From Bryobacteraceae bacterium (GTDB taxonomy: Bacteria > Acidobacteriota > Terriglobia > Bryobacterales > Bryobacteraceae), in the NCBI GenBank assembly GCA_025350445.1, contig JANXXV010000883.1, positions 1 to 9,927 on the forward strand: DNA of 9,927 bases, written 5' to 3'. Made by a program: the position numbers and the translations under genes. The notes below the pieces were generated by a model that saw only the letters and a program-made list of their open reading frames with translations, had not been told where the DNA came from and ran no database searches. Shown in pieces: positions 1 to 6,664 of the stretch (position 1 is the first letter of the stretch; each line of letters starts with the position of its first letter).

Positions 1-1
1 C

Positions 2-721
2 GCCCAGCTTGCCACCGTCACCGCCGCACTGCCGGATTTCGACACCCTGCGTCTGCAAGCCGTGCACCGCATTGCCGTTCTTCTGGGCGAACAACCCGCC
101 GCGCTAACAGATCGGTTGCAAGCCGCCGCACCGCGCCTGACGGTCCCGGCACTGCCCGCCGCCGTCCCCAGTGAATTGTTGAAAGTCCGTCCGGACATCC
201 GCCGCGCCGAATCGCAAATCACCGCCGCCTATGCCAGGTCCGGAACCGCCCGCGCCGATCTCTATCCAAAATTAGTGATCACCGGTCTGGCCGGCCGCCA
301 GTCCACCGATCTTTCCGGCCTCACACTCGGGGCAGGCAACTTCTTCTCCGTCGGACCAGGCGTCTCGCTGCCTATTTTCAATTACGGCCGCATCCGCTCA
401 CACATCGCGGTACAGGATGCGCAGCTCGAACAAGCCCTCCGATCGTACGAACAGGACGTCCTCACAGCATTCGAAGAAACTGAAAACGCGTTCGTAACCC
501 GTGACCGCGCGGTCGAGCGCCAGCGCGCGTTAGAAAGCGGAAGCACCGCGGCCAAGCGCAGCGTGGAGCTGGCGCAAGAGCTATACATTCGAGGCCTGGC
601 AGACTTCCTCACCGTATTGGACGCGCAACGCCAGCAATTCCAGATCGACCGCGAACTGGCCGCCTCTAACGCCGCAGTCCTTCGCAGCACAGTGGCCTTA
701 CACAAAGCGCTGGGCCAGTAA
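2..721 (+). CDS. Outer-membrane efflux protein, NodT/TolC family (5'-truncated by window edge)
   Basis: C-terminal 239 residues of an outer-membrane channel subunit of a tripartite (probably RND-type) efflux pump, which carries substrates from the periplasmic adaptor to the outside. The frame is open from base 2, and the residues upstream of the first possible start (A-H-R-I-A-V-L-L-G-E-Q-P region) already match the family, so the real start lies outside the window. Family hallmarks are visible: the H-R-I-A-V-L-L-G block, the P-S-E-L-L-K-V-R-P-D-I-R-R-A-E block that begins the second OEP repeat, the G-V-S-L-P-I-F-N-Y-G-R strand, the long helix ending E-E-T-E-N-A-F, and the closing L-Y-I-R-G-L-A-D-F-L-T-V-L-D-A-Q-R motif. 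Two OEP repeats of about 200 residues are usual, so roughly half is missing. Adaptor and pump genes would be expected to the left. The stop is TAA, followed by a GC-rich hairpin. The family call is firm; the transported substrate is unknown. Confidence 0.93.
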   Translation, partial: AQLATVTAALPDFDTLRLQAVHRIAVLLGEQPAALTDRLQAAAPRLTVPALPAAVPSELLKVRPDIRRAESQITAAYARSGTARADLYPKLVITGLAGRQSTDLSGLTLGAGNFFSVGPGVSLPIFNYGRIRSHIAVQDAQLEQALRSYEQDVLTAFEETENAFVTRDRAVERQRALESGSTAAKRSVELAQELYIRGLADFLTVLDAQRQQFQIDRELAASNAAVLRSTVALHKALGQ

Positions 722-728
722 AGGCCAA

Positions 729-768
729 GGACGGCGGTCCCCCGGGACCGCGCCGGACGCCCCCGTCC
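729..768. repeat. Nested GC-rich inverted repeats between convergent genes (possible terminator or REP-like element)
   Basis: Three pairings are visible. GCGGTCCC (734-741) pairs with GGGACCGC (744-751). GGACG (755-759) pairs with CGTCC (764-768) across a CCCC loop. Alternatively, GGACGG (729-734) pairs with CCGTCC (763-768) as an outer stem. The element sits 7 bp after the efflux-protein stop and 52 bp beyond the end of the convergent receptor gene, a natural place for a bidirectional terminator. There is no T-run on either side, so intrinsic termination is not convincing. A dispersed palindromic intergenic repeat is equally possible, since a similar structure occurs near 9026. Confidence 0.45.
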
Positions 769-819
769 AGCTTGCCGGTAACGCGTCAGCTACCCGGTCA
801 CCCTCACCATTCTCCGATG

Positions 820-3800
820 CTAAAATGCCAGCCGCAGGCCAAACCGGAAAACCCGTTCGTCGATTCCCTCCCTGCCCAACCCGCGAACACCGCTCACTTC
901 CATGAAAGAGCTGGACGAAACGTTGCCGTTCGGGGCGGTGAAATGCGGCGTGTTCGTGAAGTTAAACGACTCCGCGCGGAATTGCATGTTGATCCTCTCC
1001 GTGATGGAGAAGGACCGAAACAACCCCGCATCCAGGTTAAATGTTCCCGGGCTGTTCAGCAGGTTGAAGCCAGCCGTCCCAAAGCGCACTTGCGTCACTT
1101 CCGCGAAGGCGGTGGGATCATAGAACTTCTGCCCCGGACCCGCCCCGCCCAGCTTCGCCACATTCGGCTTCACCAGATCGGCGCGCTGCGTGTTCCCAGG
1201 CGCGTTCAGCGATGTTCCCGGCGCACTGATCGAAAACGGCTGGCCGGTGTACATGCTCGCCACTCCGTTAATCTGCCACCCGCCCAGAATCATTGCGCCG
1301 AATCCCTGACTGATCCACTTCTTCCCGCGGCCAAAGGGAAACTCGACAATGCCATGGATTTGCAGGTTGTGCGTGCGATCCAGTGTAGTGCGCGCCCAGT
1401 TGAGCGCATAATACTCCGGAATCATAATCGCTGGAGATCCGTCGCCATCCTCGTTTCCCGCGATGCCCATGTTCTTTGAAAAGGTGTAGGCGACGCCCAC
1501 CTGCAGGCCGCGGCTGAAGCGGCGGTCCAGCCGGGTCTGCAGCGAATCGTATTTGTAGGTGCCCAGGCCTGTGATCTCGGCAGTGCGCTGGCCGCGGCCA
1601 AATTTCTGAAATAACGGGCGGCTGGCGTTGCCCCCGCCCACTCGCCCCACGTTACGGTCATAGTAGGCCAGCTGCCCCACTGATCGCGTGGCGACATAAG
1701 CTGCTTCTCCTACCCATCCACCGCGGAATTGCTTTTGCAAAGCTATGTTCCACGATTGAATATAACCGCGCTTAAAGTTCTTCGGGTCGATGGTGTTGAT
1801 CGCCACATTCCCATCCACCGGGATGACGCCGTTGCCGAGATCGGGATTGGGAATAAGAGGGATGCCGTCGGCCAGCCGGCTAGCCGGTGCAAAGCCGTTC
1901 GGGCTGTTCAGATTGAGGCTTACCAGAACCGGGTAGTTCACGCGCAGAGGGCGCGCCAGATTGTAAGGGTCGTTCGTAATGCCATAACCGGCCCGGAACA
2001 CCAGGGTATCCGAGACGCGGTAGGCCAGGCCCGCGCGCGGCACAAATCTCTTCTTGCTCATGCTCACGCCACAATCCTTCGGCACCTGCCCCACTCCACA
2101 CACCAGCATTTGATTTGTGTTGAAGTCATAGCGCTCCACGCCGCGGTCGGCGCGTGTCGGCATTGGGAAGTATTCCCAACGCAGTCCGTAGGAGATGGTG
2201 AGCTTGCGGGTGGCCTGCCATTGATCGCGGGCATATAGACTGTACAGCCTTGTGCGCAGGGCGAAGGAATCCGGAATCAATTGGATCTTGCCCAAATTAT
2301 CGGTCGCCCCCAGCAGAAACGAAGCGAAGGAGTTGTACTCGCTGGTCCGCGGACCACCACGCAACGAAGTTTCTCCCGGGGCGAACCCGAAACCGCCGGA
2401 GGCTCCGTAAAATGCGCCAAAGAATTCCGGCTGTGTCTGGTTCAATTGCTGTTCATAGATATCGGTTCCAAACCGGATATTGTGGCGTCCCTTGGTCCAG
2501 TTGGCGTTCGCCACGTACTGGTATTGGGGATCGTTCAGCAAATTGGGCTGAAAGGCATTCGGCGCACCCAGCACGGAGAAATTCGCGATATTGAATTGCG
2601 GCCAGCCGCCCTCAAACCAGCGCGATCCGTTCGTGCCGGGAAGACCGAGGAAAGTCCGGCCAACCTGCTCATCCAACCGCGGCTGCCGGCTGTCGGCTTC
2701 CAGCCGCGTATACCCGAAGTTTGCATCGATCACGAAGTTCGGAGTGATCACGTAAGTCGCCGCCATCGTCAGGCTGGTGCTGTGTCCCGAGCCCACACCG
2801 GCCTGCCCGCCGGCAATGGGAACCCCGCCAAGTCCGGGCCCGAAGAACTGACTGTTCTGCGTGTTGAAATGCAAATAACTGTAGCGGCCAAACACCGTGA
2901 GCTTTGGGGATATGTTGTAGTTCACCTTCGTATCGATTGTGTGCCGGTCCAGTGTAAAGCGGCCGGCCGCGTAGTAGTTGTTCTGTGAACCGGACCCGGT
3001 GGGAGTGGGCCAGAGCGGAAGAATCTTGCGCACCGCATCGGGCATGCGCGATAGCGGAATGATATTGCCGGCGAACGGAGCACGTCCCGAACCGTCAGCC
3101 GCGCCGCTGAAGGGGTCGAAAATAGGCCGGTCGGAAGGCGCGCCGCTCAGGTCGCCACCGCGCATCGCCACCGTCGGCACGCTGCCCAGTGAGGACGCAA
3201 ACCGGTGGTTCAGCGTACCCTCATAGCTGGTGAAGTAGAACAACTTGTCCTTGATTATCGGACCGCCAACCGTGCCGCCAAACTGGTTGTAGACATCCTT
3301 CGGTTTGCGTTCTGTCACGGGCAGGAAGAACGGCTTCGCCTTCGTCGCATTGCCGTTGTAGTATTCAAATGCACTGCCGTGCAGCGCGTTGGTACCGCTC
3401 TTGATCTGAACGTTAATGGCCGCCCCGCCAGCCAGGCCCTGCTCGGCGTCAAAAGAGTTGGTGACCACATTGACCGTCTCAATCGATTCCAGCGCCGGGA
3501 CATAGGCGACAAAACTCGGGCGCCACACGTTCGTGCTGGATGCGCCATCGATGCGTGTGTTATTGGACTGCCCGCTAGTGCCGTTGACGCTAAAACCCAT
3601 CGCCCGCGACGGGTTGCCGGGCACGCTTGCCGATTGATTAGGAGGCGTGAAGCCGGGAATCAGTCCGAAGAGCCCCTGATAGTTGCGCCCCGGCGCCACC
3701 GGAATATTCACCAGAGTCTTGGTCGTGATCTCGGCCCGCACCTCGGCCCGGTCCGTTTGCAGCGATGCCACCTCGCCGGAGACAGTCACGCTTTCCGACA

Positions 3801-4140
3801 CCGCACCGATGTCCATCTGTGCGTCCGATCGGGTCACCGTATTGATGCTCACTAGGACCTCCTGCTTTTTGATCGGCCGGAAGCCCGACTTTGAAAACGT
3901 CAACGTATAGCTGCCCGCCGCCAGGTTCGCCAGATTGTAGCCTCCCTCGGAGTTCGTCTGAACGGTTCGGGTTTGATTTGTGCTGCTGTTCGCCGCCTGT
4001 ACCTCCACGTCGGGCAATGCGGCTGCGGACGCATCGCTTACGTTTCCCACTAGCGAGCCGTATAAGACTTGGCCATAGACGTAGTCCACGGGCGACATCA
4101 GCAGGGCCACTGCGAGAATCCTGAGTACGTTGAATTTCAT
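820..4140 (-). CDS. TonB-dependent receptor, Oar-like, with N-terminal carboxypeptidase-regulatory-like domain
   Basis: Outer-membrane receptor of 1106 residues, expected to bind and import a large nutrient (often an oligosaccharide in this phylum) using TonB energy. The start at 4140 is chosen because GGGAGGAG lies 5 nt upstream and the protein then begins with a signal peptide (about residues 1-24, ending V-Y-G-Q). The frame is open to 4281, but those extra residues are not signal-like. Residues about 25-110 form a carboxypeptidase-regulatory-like beta-sandwich (G-S-L-V-G-N-V-S-D start, S-E-G-G-Y-N-L, G-S-Y-T-L-T-F-S-K-S-G-F). Residues about 125-265 form the plug (N-N-T-R-I-D-G, then V-N-V-V-T-N-S-F-D-A-E). 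The remainder is a beta barrel ending in F-G-L-R-L-A-F with a terminal phenylalanine, as expected for BamA-dependent insertion. Length is typical for acidobacterial Oar-like receptors. It is divergent from the oxidoreductase and shares its control region, which contains a LacI-type palindrome. The family is firm; the ligand is unknown. Confidence 0.95.
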   Translation of the reverse strand: MKFNVLRILAVALLMSPVDYVYGQVLYGSLVGNVSDASAAALPDVEVQAANSSTNQTRTVQTNSEGGYNLANLAAGSYTLTFSKSGFRPIKKQEVLVSINTVTRSDAQMDIGAVSESVTVSGEVASLQTDRAEVRAEITTKTLVNIPVAPGRNYQGLFGLIPGFTPPNQSASVPGNPSRAMGFSVNGTSGQSNNTRIDGASSTNVWRPSFVAYVPALESIETVNVVTNSFDAEQGLAGGAAINVQIKSGTNALHGSAFEYYNGNATKAKPFFLPVTERKPKDVYNQFGGTVGGPIIKDKLFYFTSYEGTLNHRFASSLGSVPTVAMRGGDLSGAPSDRPIFDPFSGAADGSGRAPFAGNIIPLSRMPDAVRKILPLWPTPTGSGSQNNYYAAGRFTLDRHTIDTKVNYNISPKLTVFGRYSYLHFNTQNSQFFGPGLGGVPIAGGQAGVGSGHSTSLTMAATYVITPNFVIDANFGYTRLEADSRQPRLDEQVGRTFLGLPGTNGSRWFEGGWPQFNIANFSVLGAPNAFQPNLLNDPQYQYVANANWTKGRHNIRFGTDIYEQQLNQTQPEFFGAFYGASGGFGFAPGETSLRGGPRTSEYNSFASFLLGATDNLGKIQLIPDSFALRTRLYSLYARDQWQATRKLTISYGLRWEYFPMPTRADRGVERYDFNTNQMLVCGVGQVPKDCGVSMSKKRFVPRAGLAYRVSDTLVFRAGYGITNDPYNLARPLRVNYPVLVSLNLNSPNGFAPASRLADGIPLIPNPDLGNGVIPVDGNVAINTIDPKNFKRGYIQSWNIALQKQFRGGWVGEAAYVATRSVGQLAYYDRNVGRVGGGNASRPLFQKFGRGQRTAEITGLGTYKYDSLQTRLDRRFSRGLQVGVAYTFSKNMGIAGNEDGDGSPAIMIPEYYALNWARTTLDRTHNLQIHGIVEFPFGRGKKWISQGFGAMILGGWQINGVASMYTGQPFSISAPGTSLNAPGNTQRADLVKPNVAKLGGAGPGQKFYDPTAFAEVTQVRFGTAGFNLLNSPGTFNLDAGLFRSFSITERINMQFRAESFNFTNTPHFTAPNGNVSSSSFMEVSGVRGLGREGIDERVFRFGLRLAF

Positions 4141-4145
4141 GAAAG

Positions 4146-4153
4146 CTCCTCCC
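4146..4153 (-). promoter_or_regulatory. Ribosome binding site of the TonB-dependent receptor
   Basis: On the minus strand this reads GGGAGGAG, followed by 5 nt (CTTTC) and the ATG at 4140-4138. It is a strong Shine-Dalgarno match and decides the start against the 47-codon longer open frame. Confidence 0.85.
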
Positions 4154-4163
4154 ACGGAATCTG

Positions 4164-4192
4164 ATCTTATTAAAGGTTGCAATCGATTGCAA
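4164..4192 (-). promoter_or_regulatory. Candidate promoter of the receptor gene, overlapping the palindromic operator
   Basis: Read on the minus strand, TTGCAA (4192-4187) and TAAGAT (4169-4164) are separated by 17 nt; each matches the sigma-70 consensus at 4 of 6 positions. A better -10 hexamer, TTTAAT (4174-4169), has no good -35 at proper spacing. With either choice the palindrome at 4177-4192 overlaps or abuts the -35/spacer, a repressing position. The resulting leader would be only about 17 nt, just long enough to include the ribosome binding site. Confidence 0.35.
4177..4192. promoter_or_regulatory. Perfect 16-bp palindromic LacI-family operator
   Basis: TTGCAATCGATTGCAA is identical to its own reverse complement. 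It is even-numbered with a central CpG, which is the known architecture of LacI/GalR-family operators (the hinge-helix leucine wedges into the central CpG step). Flanking AAGG (4173-4176) and CCTT (4194-4197) extend the symmetry with one unpaired base. It lies between two divergent genes, and a LacI-family repressor is encoded 1.4 kb away as part of the same cluster. That this repressor binds here is inference. Confidence 0.8.
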
Positions 4193-4210
4193 TCCTTGTT
4201 TTCGCAAATG

Positions 4211-4239
4211 TTGAAGAAACTTCCATTTACCTGTATACA
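4211..4239 (+). promoter_or_regulatory. Candidate promoter of the oxidoreductase-lacI-tex genes
   Basis: TTGAAG (4211-4216) and TATACA (4234-4239) are spaced by 17 nt; each matches the sigma-70 consensus at 4 of 6 positions, including TTGA and TATA. The predicted start of transcription is near 4246, leaving a leader of about 45 nt with a small hairpin (GGGCG 4263-4267 with CGCCC 4272-4276) and then the ribosome binding site. The hexamers are imperfect, so this is a candidate only. Confidence 0.4.
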
Positions 4240-4242
4240 TGA

Positions 4243-4258
4243 TAGAGAGCGATTGCAG
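4243..4258. promoter_or_regulatory. Degenerate second operator site near the predicted +1 of the oxidoreductase
   Basis: TAGAGAGCGATTGCAG matches the perfect palindrome at 11 of 16 positions. The right half (GATTGCAG) matches at 7 of 8, and the central CG is kept. It covers the predicted transcription start of the rightward operon, where a repressor would block initiation. Its centre is 66 bp from that of the perfect site. It could be a weak auxiliary operator or chance. Confidence 0.35.
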
Positions 4259-4279
4259 GTTTGGGCGGTCTCGCCCGCC

Positions 4280-4285
4280 AAGGAG
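4280..4285 (+). promoter_or_regulatory. Ribosome binding site of the Tat-exported oxidoreductase
   Basis: AAGGAG followed by 5 nt (AATTC) and a TTG codon at 4291. This spacing selects TTG 4291 as the start instead of the upstream in-frame TTG at 4261, and it places the twin-arginine motif at residues 6-7. Confidence 0.8.
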
Positions 4286-4290
4286 AATTC

Positions 4291-5580
4291 TTGAGCGATT
4301 CAACAAGAAGAAAGTTTGCGGCCGGCATCGCCATCAGCGGCGCCGCGGCCATCTGGAACGGAAACGCGGTACTGGGCGCCAATGACCGCGTGCGCGTCGG
4401 ACTGATCGGCTGTGGCGGAAGGGGCCGCGGACTATGGCGCACTCTTCTGCGCAAGAACATAGCCGAGCCGGTTGCTGTCTGCGACGTCTACGAACCTTTT
4501 TTGAACCGCGCGGTCCAGGCAACCCAGGGCAAGGCTACACCATTCAGGGATTTCCGCCGCCTTCTCGACCGTAAAGATATCGACGCGGTAATCATTGCCT
4601 CGCCCGATCACTGGCACGCTCTGCATACGGTGATGGCCTGCCGCGCCGGCAAGGACGTTTATGTGGAGAAGCCGTTGTGCCTCATGCCGCACGAAGGGCG
4701 GGCGATGGTTGCCGCGGCTAGACGCTACAATCGCATCGTCCAGGTTGGCAGCCAGCAACGTTCCGGGGCGCACTACGCGCATGCGGTTGAGCTGATTCGC
4801 GGCGGGGCGATCGGAGCCGTGCATCACATCACCACGCACTGGACGCGCAATATGATGCCTGGCTTCCGGCCCTTGGAGATAGGCCCCGAATTGCCCCCTT
4901 CGCTCGACTGGGATATGTGGCTCGGGCCAGCGCCCAAGGTGGCCTTCGACCCTTTCCGCTGCATCTACAACTATCGCTGGTTCCGCAGCTACTCCGGCGG
5001 GCAGATGATGAACTGGGGAGCGCATAGCCTTGATATCGCGCGCTGGGCGCTGGGCGCGAAGGCACCCGCCGCCGTGGCCTCATTTGGCGGCCGCTTCGCC
5101 TTGAACGACGGCGGGGAAACTCCGGACGTGCAACAAACCATGTACTCGTTCCCCAAGTGCGTGGTGAGCTGGGTCAGCCGCGAGATCAGCGCCGGCAACA
5201 CCACCCTCCTCGATTTTCACGGCACGCAAGGCACTATGACTTTGACTCGTGAGGGTTTCGCTGTGGCGCCGGAAATTTGGACCGGAGCCGGCCGCGCCGG
5301 CAAAGAGCCCGCCATGAAACCATTGCAGGAATCCAGCGGCGATTTAGACAGCCGTCACATCGACAACTTCCTCGACTGTGTCAAATCCAGGCAGCGGCCC
5401 AATGCCGATGTCGAGGAAGGACACCGGACTGCTGTGATGTGTCAACTGGGCAACGCCGCCATGCGCACCGGAAGGGTACTTCGATGGGATTCCGAAGCCG
5501 AGGTGGTGATTGGCGATGCGGAAGCAAATACGGTGTTGCATTGGGAATATCGAAAACCATGGACGCTCGAAGAGGTCTAG
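4291..5580 (+). CDS. Tat-exported Gfo/Idh/MocA family NAD(P)-dependent oxidoreductase
   Basis: Predicted 429-residue periplasmic oxidoreductase acting on a sugar, cyclitol or sugar derivative. The TTG start is fixed by AAGGAG 5 nt upstream. Residues 4-9 (S-T-R-R-K-F) are a clear twin-arginine export motif followed by a short hydrophobic stretch, so the protein is probably exported folded with its cofactor already bound. The Rossmann fold starts at about residue 34, with the dinucleotide loop G-C-G-G-R-G around 40-45 and acidic D65 after the second strand. S-P-D-H-W-H lies at 104-109, and the family signature E-K-P at 126-128 contains the conserved lysine. G-G-Q-M-M-N-W-G-A-H-S-L-D (236-248) carries the likely catalytic H245 and D248. 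D-W-D-M-W-L-G-P-A-P is typical of the Tat-bearing subfamily in Acidobacteria and Planctomycetes. It is first in a rightward cluster and divergent from the receptor. Related folds include glucose-fructose oxidoreductase and GH109 glycosidases, so a redox-cofactor-assisted glycoside hydrolase is an alternative. The substrate is unknown. Confidence 0.93.
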   Translation: MSDSTRRKFAAGIAISGAAAIWNGNAVLGANDRVRVGLIGCGGRGRGLWRTLLRKNIAEPVAVCDVYEPFLNRAVQATQGKATPFRDFRRLLDRKDIDAVIIASPDHWHALHTVMACRAGKDVYVEKPLCLMPHEGRAMVAAARRYNRIVQVGSQQRSGAHYAHAVELIRGGAIGAVHHITTHWTRNMMPGFRPLEIGPELPPSLDWDMWLGPAPKVAFDPFRCIYNYRWFRSYSGGQMMNWGAHSLDIARWALGAKAPAAVASFGGRFALNDGGETPDVQQTMYSFPKCVVSWVSREISAGNTTLLDFHGTQGTMTLTREGFAVAPEIWTGAGRAGKEPAMKPLQESSGDLDSRHIDNFLDCVKSRQRPNADVEEGHRTAVMCQLGNAAMRTGRVLRWDSEAEVVIGDAEANTVLHWEYRKPWTLEEV

Positions 5581-5621
5581 GCGGCGATGCCCACAAGACC
5601 TGAACTGTTAGATTGGATAGA

Positions 5622-6650
5622 ATGCCAGTCACACTGAAAGATATCGCCCGCGTGGCTGGCGTGAACGCATCCACCGCCTCGCGCTGTCTCAGTGGTTTTC
5701 GAGGCGTCAACGAAGTCACCCGGCAAACCGTCTTGCGTGTGGCGGCGGAGATGAACTACCGCCTCAACCGCGTCGCGCGGGGATTGGTGACCGGCCGTTC
5801 CCATACCATCGCGCTGCTCATCAGCGATATCCGCAACCCTTTCTTTGCCGAGGTCGCGCGCGGCGCCGAGGATGCCGCCAATGCCGCGGGCTGCGACCTC
5901 ATTCTCTGCAACAGCGACTTCGACGCCGGCAAGCAGATGAGCTACTTGAATTCCCTGAGCGAAAAGCGCGTCGATGGCATCCTGATGAATTCGGTTGCCT
6001 CGCTGCGCCGCGCCCAACTGAAGGAGCTCTCGGATATCCGCGTACCGATTGTCTTGCTCAACAAGCCCGCCATCCGCACGGGGTTTTCCACCGTTTGCGC
6101 CGACAACTACGAAGGTGGACGATTGGCCGGCGGCCATCTGGCGCAACTCGGCCACAGGAATATCGCTCACATCACCGGCCCGAAGCATCACGGAAACCTC
6201 ACCGAGCGCGCGCGAGGATTCCTTTCGGCCCTAAAGTCCGCGCGCATACCCGCGCCGCTGTTGTTCTCTGGTCAGAACAGCTTCTCGGGCGGGTATGAAC
6301 TGGCGCGCACGGTCTTCGAAAAGCATCCGCAGGTGACAGCAATTTTCGCGGCCAATGACGCAATGGCCTTTGGGGTGGGGCGAGCGGCGGCGGAGATGAA
6401 CCTGAAGATCCCGCGGGATGTATCCTTGGTTGGTTTTGACGACGTCGACCTGGCGCAGGTCGTCAATCCACCGCTAACCACCATTCATGCGCCCAAGTAC
6501 GAGATTGGCCAAGTGGCCGTGGAGACCCTCTTGAAGCTGGTGTCGCAAGGTGCGGGGCGGCCGCCGGAACAGCGGATGCTAGGGGTCGAATTGGTGATCC
6601 GCAAATCCTCCGCCAAACCCCGCCGCCTTTCCCCCCACCAAGTATCATAG
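5622..6650 (+). CDS. LacI-family transcriptional repressor
   Basis: A 342-residue DNA-binding regulator that normally releases its operator when a sugar or sugar derivative binds. The ATG at 5622 gives M-P-V-T-L-K-D-I-A, a standard LacI-family N-terminus; the TTG three codons earlier is less likely. No strong Shine-Dalgarno is seen (GGAT only). The helix-turn-helix covers about residues 4-25 with recognition helix V-N-A-S-T-A-S-R (14-21). The hinge helix V-A-R-G-L-V-T-G (51-58) contains L55, the residue expected to insert at a central CpG. From about 62 a periplasmic-binding-protein-like sensor domain follows, with L-L-I-S-D-I-R-N-P-F-F, then G-H-L-A-Q-L-G-H-R-N-I-A-H-I-T-G-P and S-L-V-G-F-D-D-V-D. 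It lies 41 bp behind the oxidoreductase with no terminator between them, so co-transcription and autoregulation through the divergent region are likely. Its probable target is the palindrome at 4177-4192. The inducer is unknown. Confidence 0.95.
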   Translation: MPVTLKDIARVAGVNASTASRCLSGFRGVNEVTRQTVLRVAAEMNYRLNRVARGLVTGRSHTIALLISDIRNPFFAEVARGAEDAANAAGCDLILCNSDFDAGKQMSYLNSLSEKRVDGILMNSVASLRRAQLKELSDIRVPIVLLNKPAIRTGFSTVCADNYEGGRLAGGHLAQLGHRNIAHITGPKHHGNLTERARGFLSALKSARIPAPLLFSGQNSFSGGYELARTVFEKHPQVTAIFAANDAMAFGVGRAAAEMNLKIPRDVSLVGFDDVDLAQVVNPPLTTIHAPKYEIGQVAVETLLKLVSQGAGRPPEQRMLGVELVIRKSSAKPRRLSPHQVS

Positions 6651-6664
6651 GAAGTTCACCTCCT
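6649..6664 (+). promoter_or_regulatory. Weak ribosome binding site inside a small hairpin upstream of tex
   Basis: AGGAAG (6649-6654) overlaps the lacI stop codon and is the only Shine-Dalgarno-like sequence before the tex ATG, with a long spacing of 10 nt. It can pair with CCTCCT (6659-6664) immediately before the start codon: four base pairs, one A-C mismatch and a closing G-C across a TTCA loop. Such a stem would hide the site until ribosomes finishing lacI open it, which suggests translational coupling. This is inferred from pairing only. Confidence 0.4.

Noticed and set aside
772..1479. 235-codon open frame on the plus strand opposite the TonB receptor
   Set aside because: It is antisense to a receptor gene with clear domains, rich in Arg/His/Pro, has no ribosome binding site and no recognisable motif; this is a GC-rich shadow frame.
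2281..2988. 235-codon plus-strand frame opposite the receptor barrel
   Set aside because: Shadow of the receptor's coding frame; no family features or start signals. The same applies to the 216-codon frame at 3205-3855.
3477..3492. AATCGATT-centred sequence inside the receptor gene matching the palindrome at 12 of 16 positions
   Set aside because: It lies within conserved plug codons (V-E-T-I-E-S region of the receptor) about 650 bp from the start; without other support it is most simply explained by coding sequence.
4261..4290. Upstream TTG at 4261 as the oxidoreductase start
   Set aside because: It would include the ribosome binding site in the coding region and put ten odd residues before the twin-arginine motif; TTG 4291 has AAGGAG at ideal spacing.
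3638..4306. 222-codon minus-strand frame crossing the control region in another frame from the receptor
   Set aside because: It overlaps the receptor's signal peptide, N-terminal domain and control region; composition is arginine/glycine-rich with no recognisable domain.
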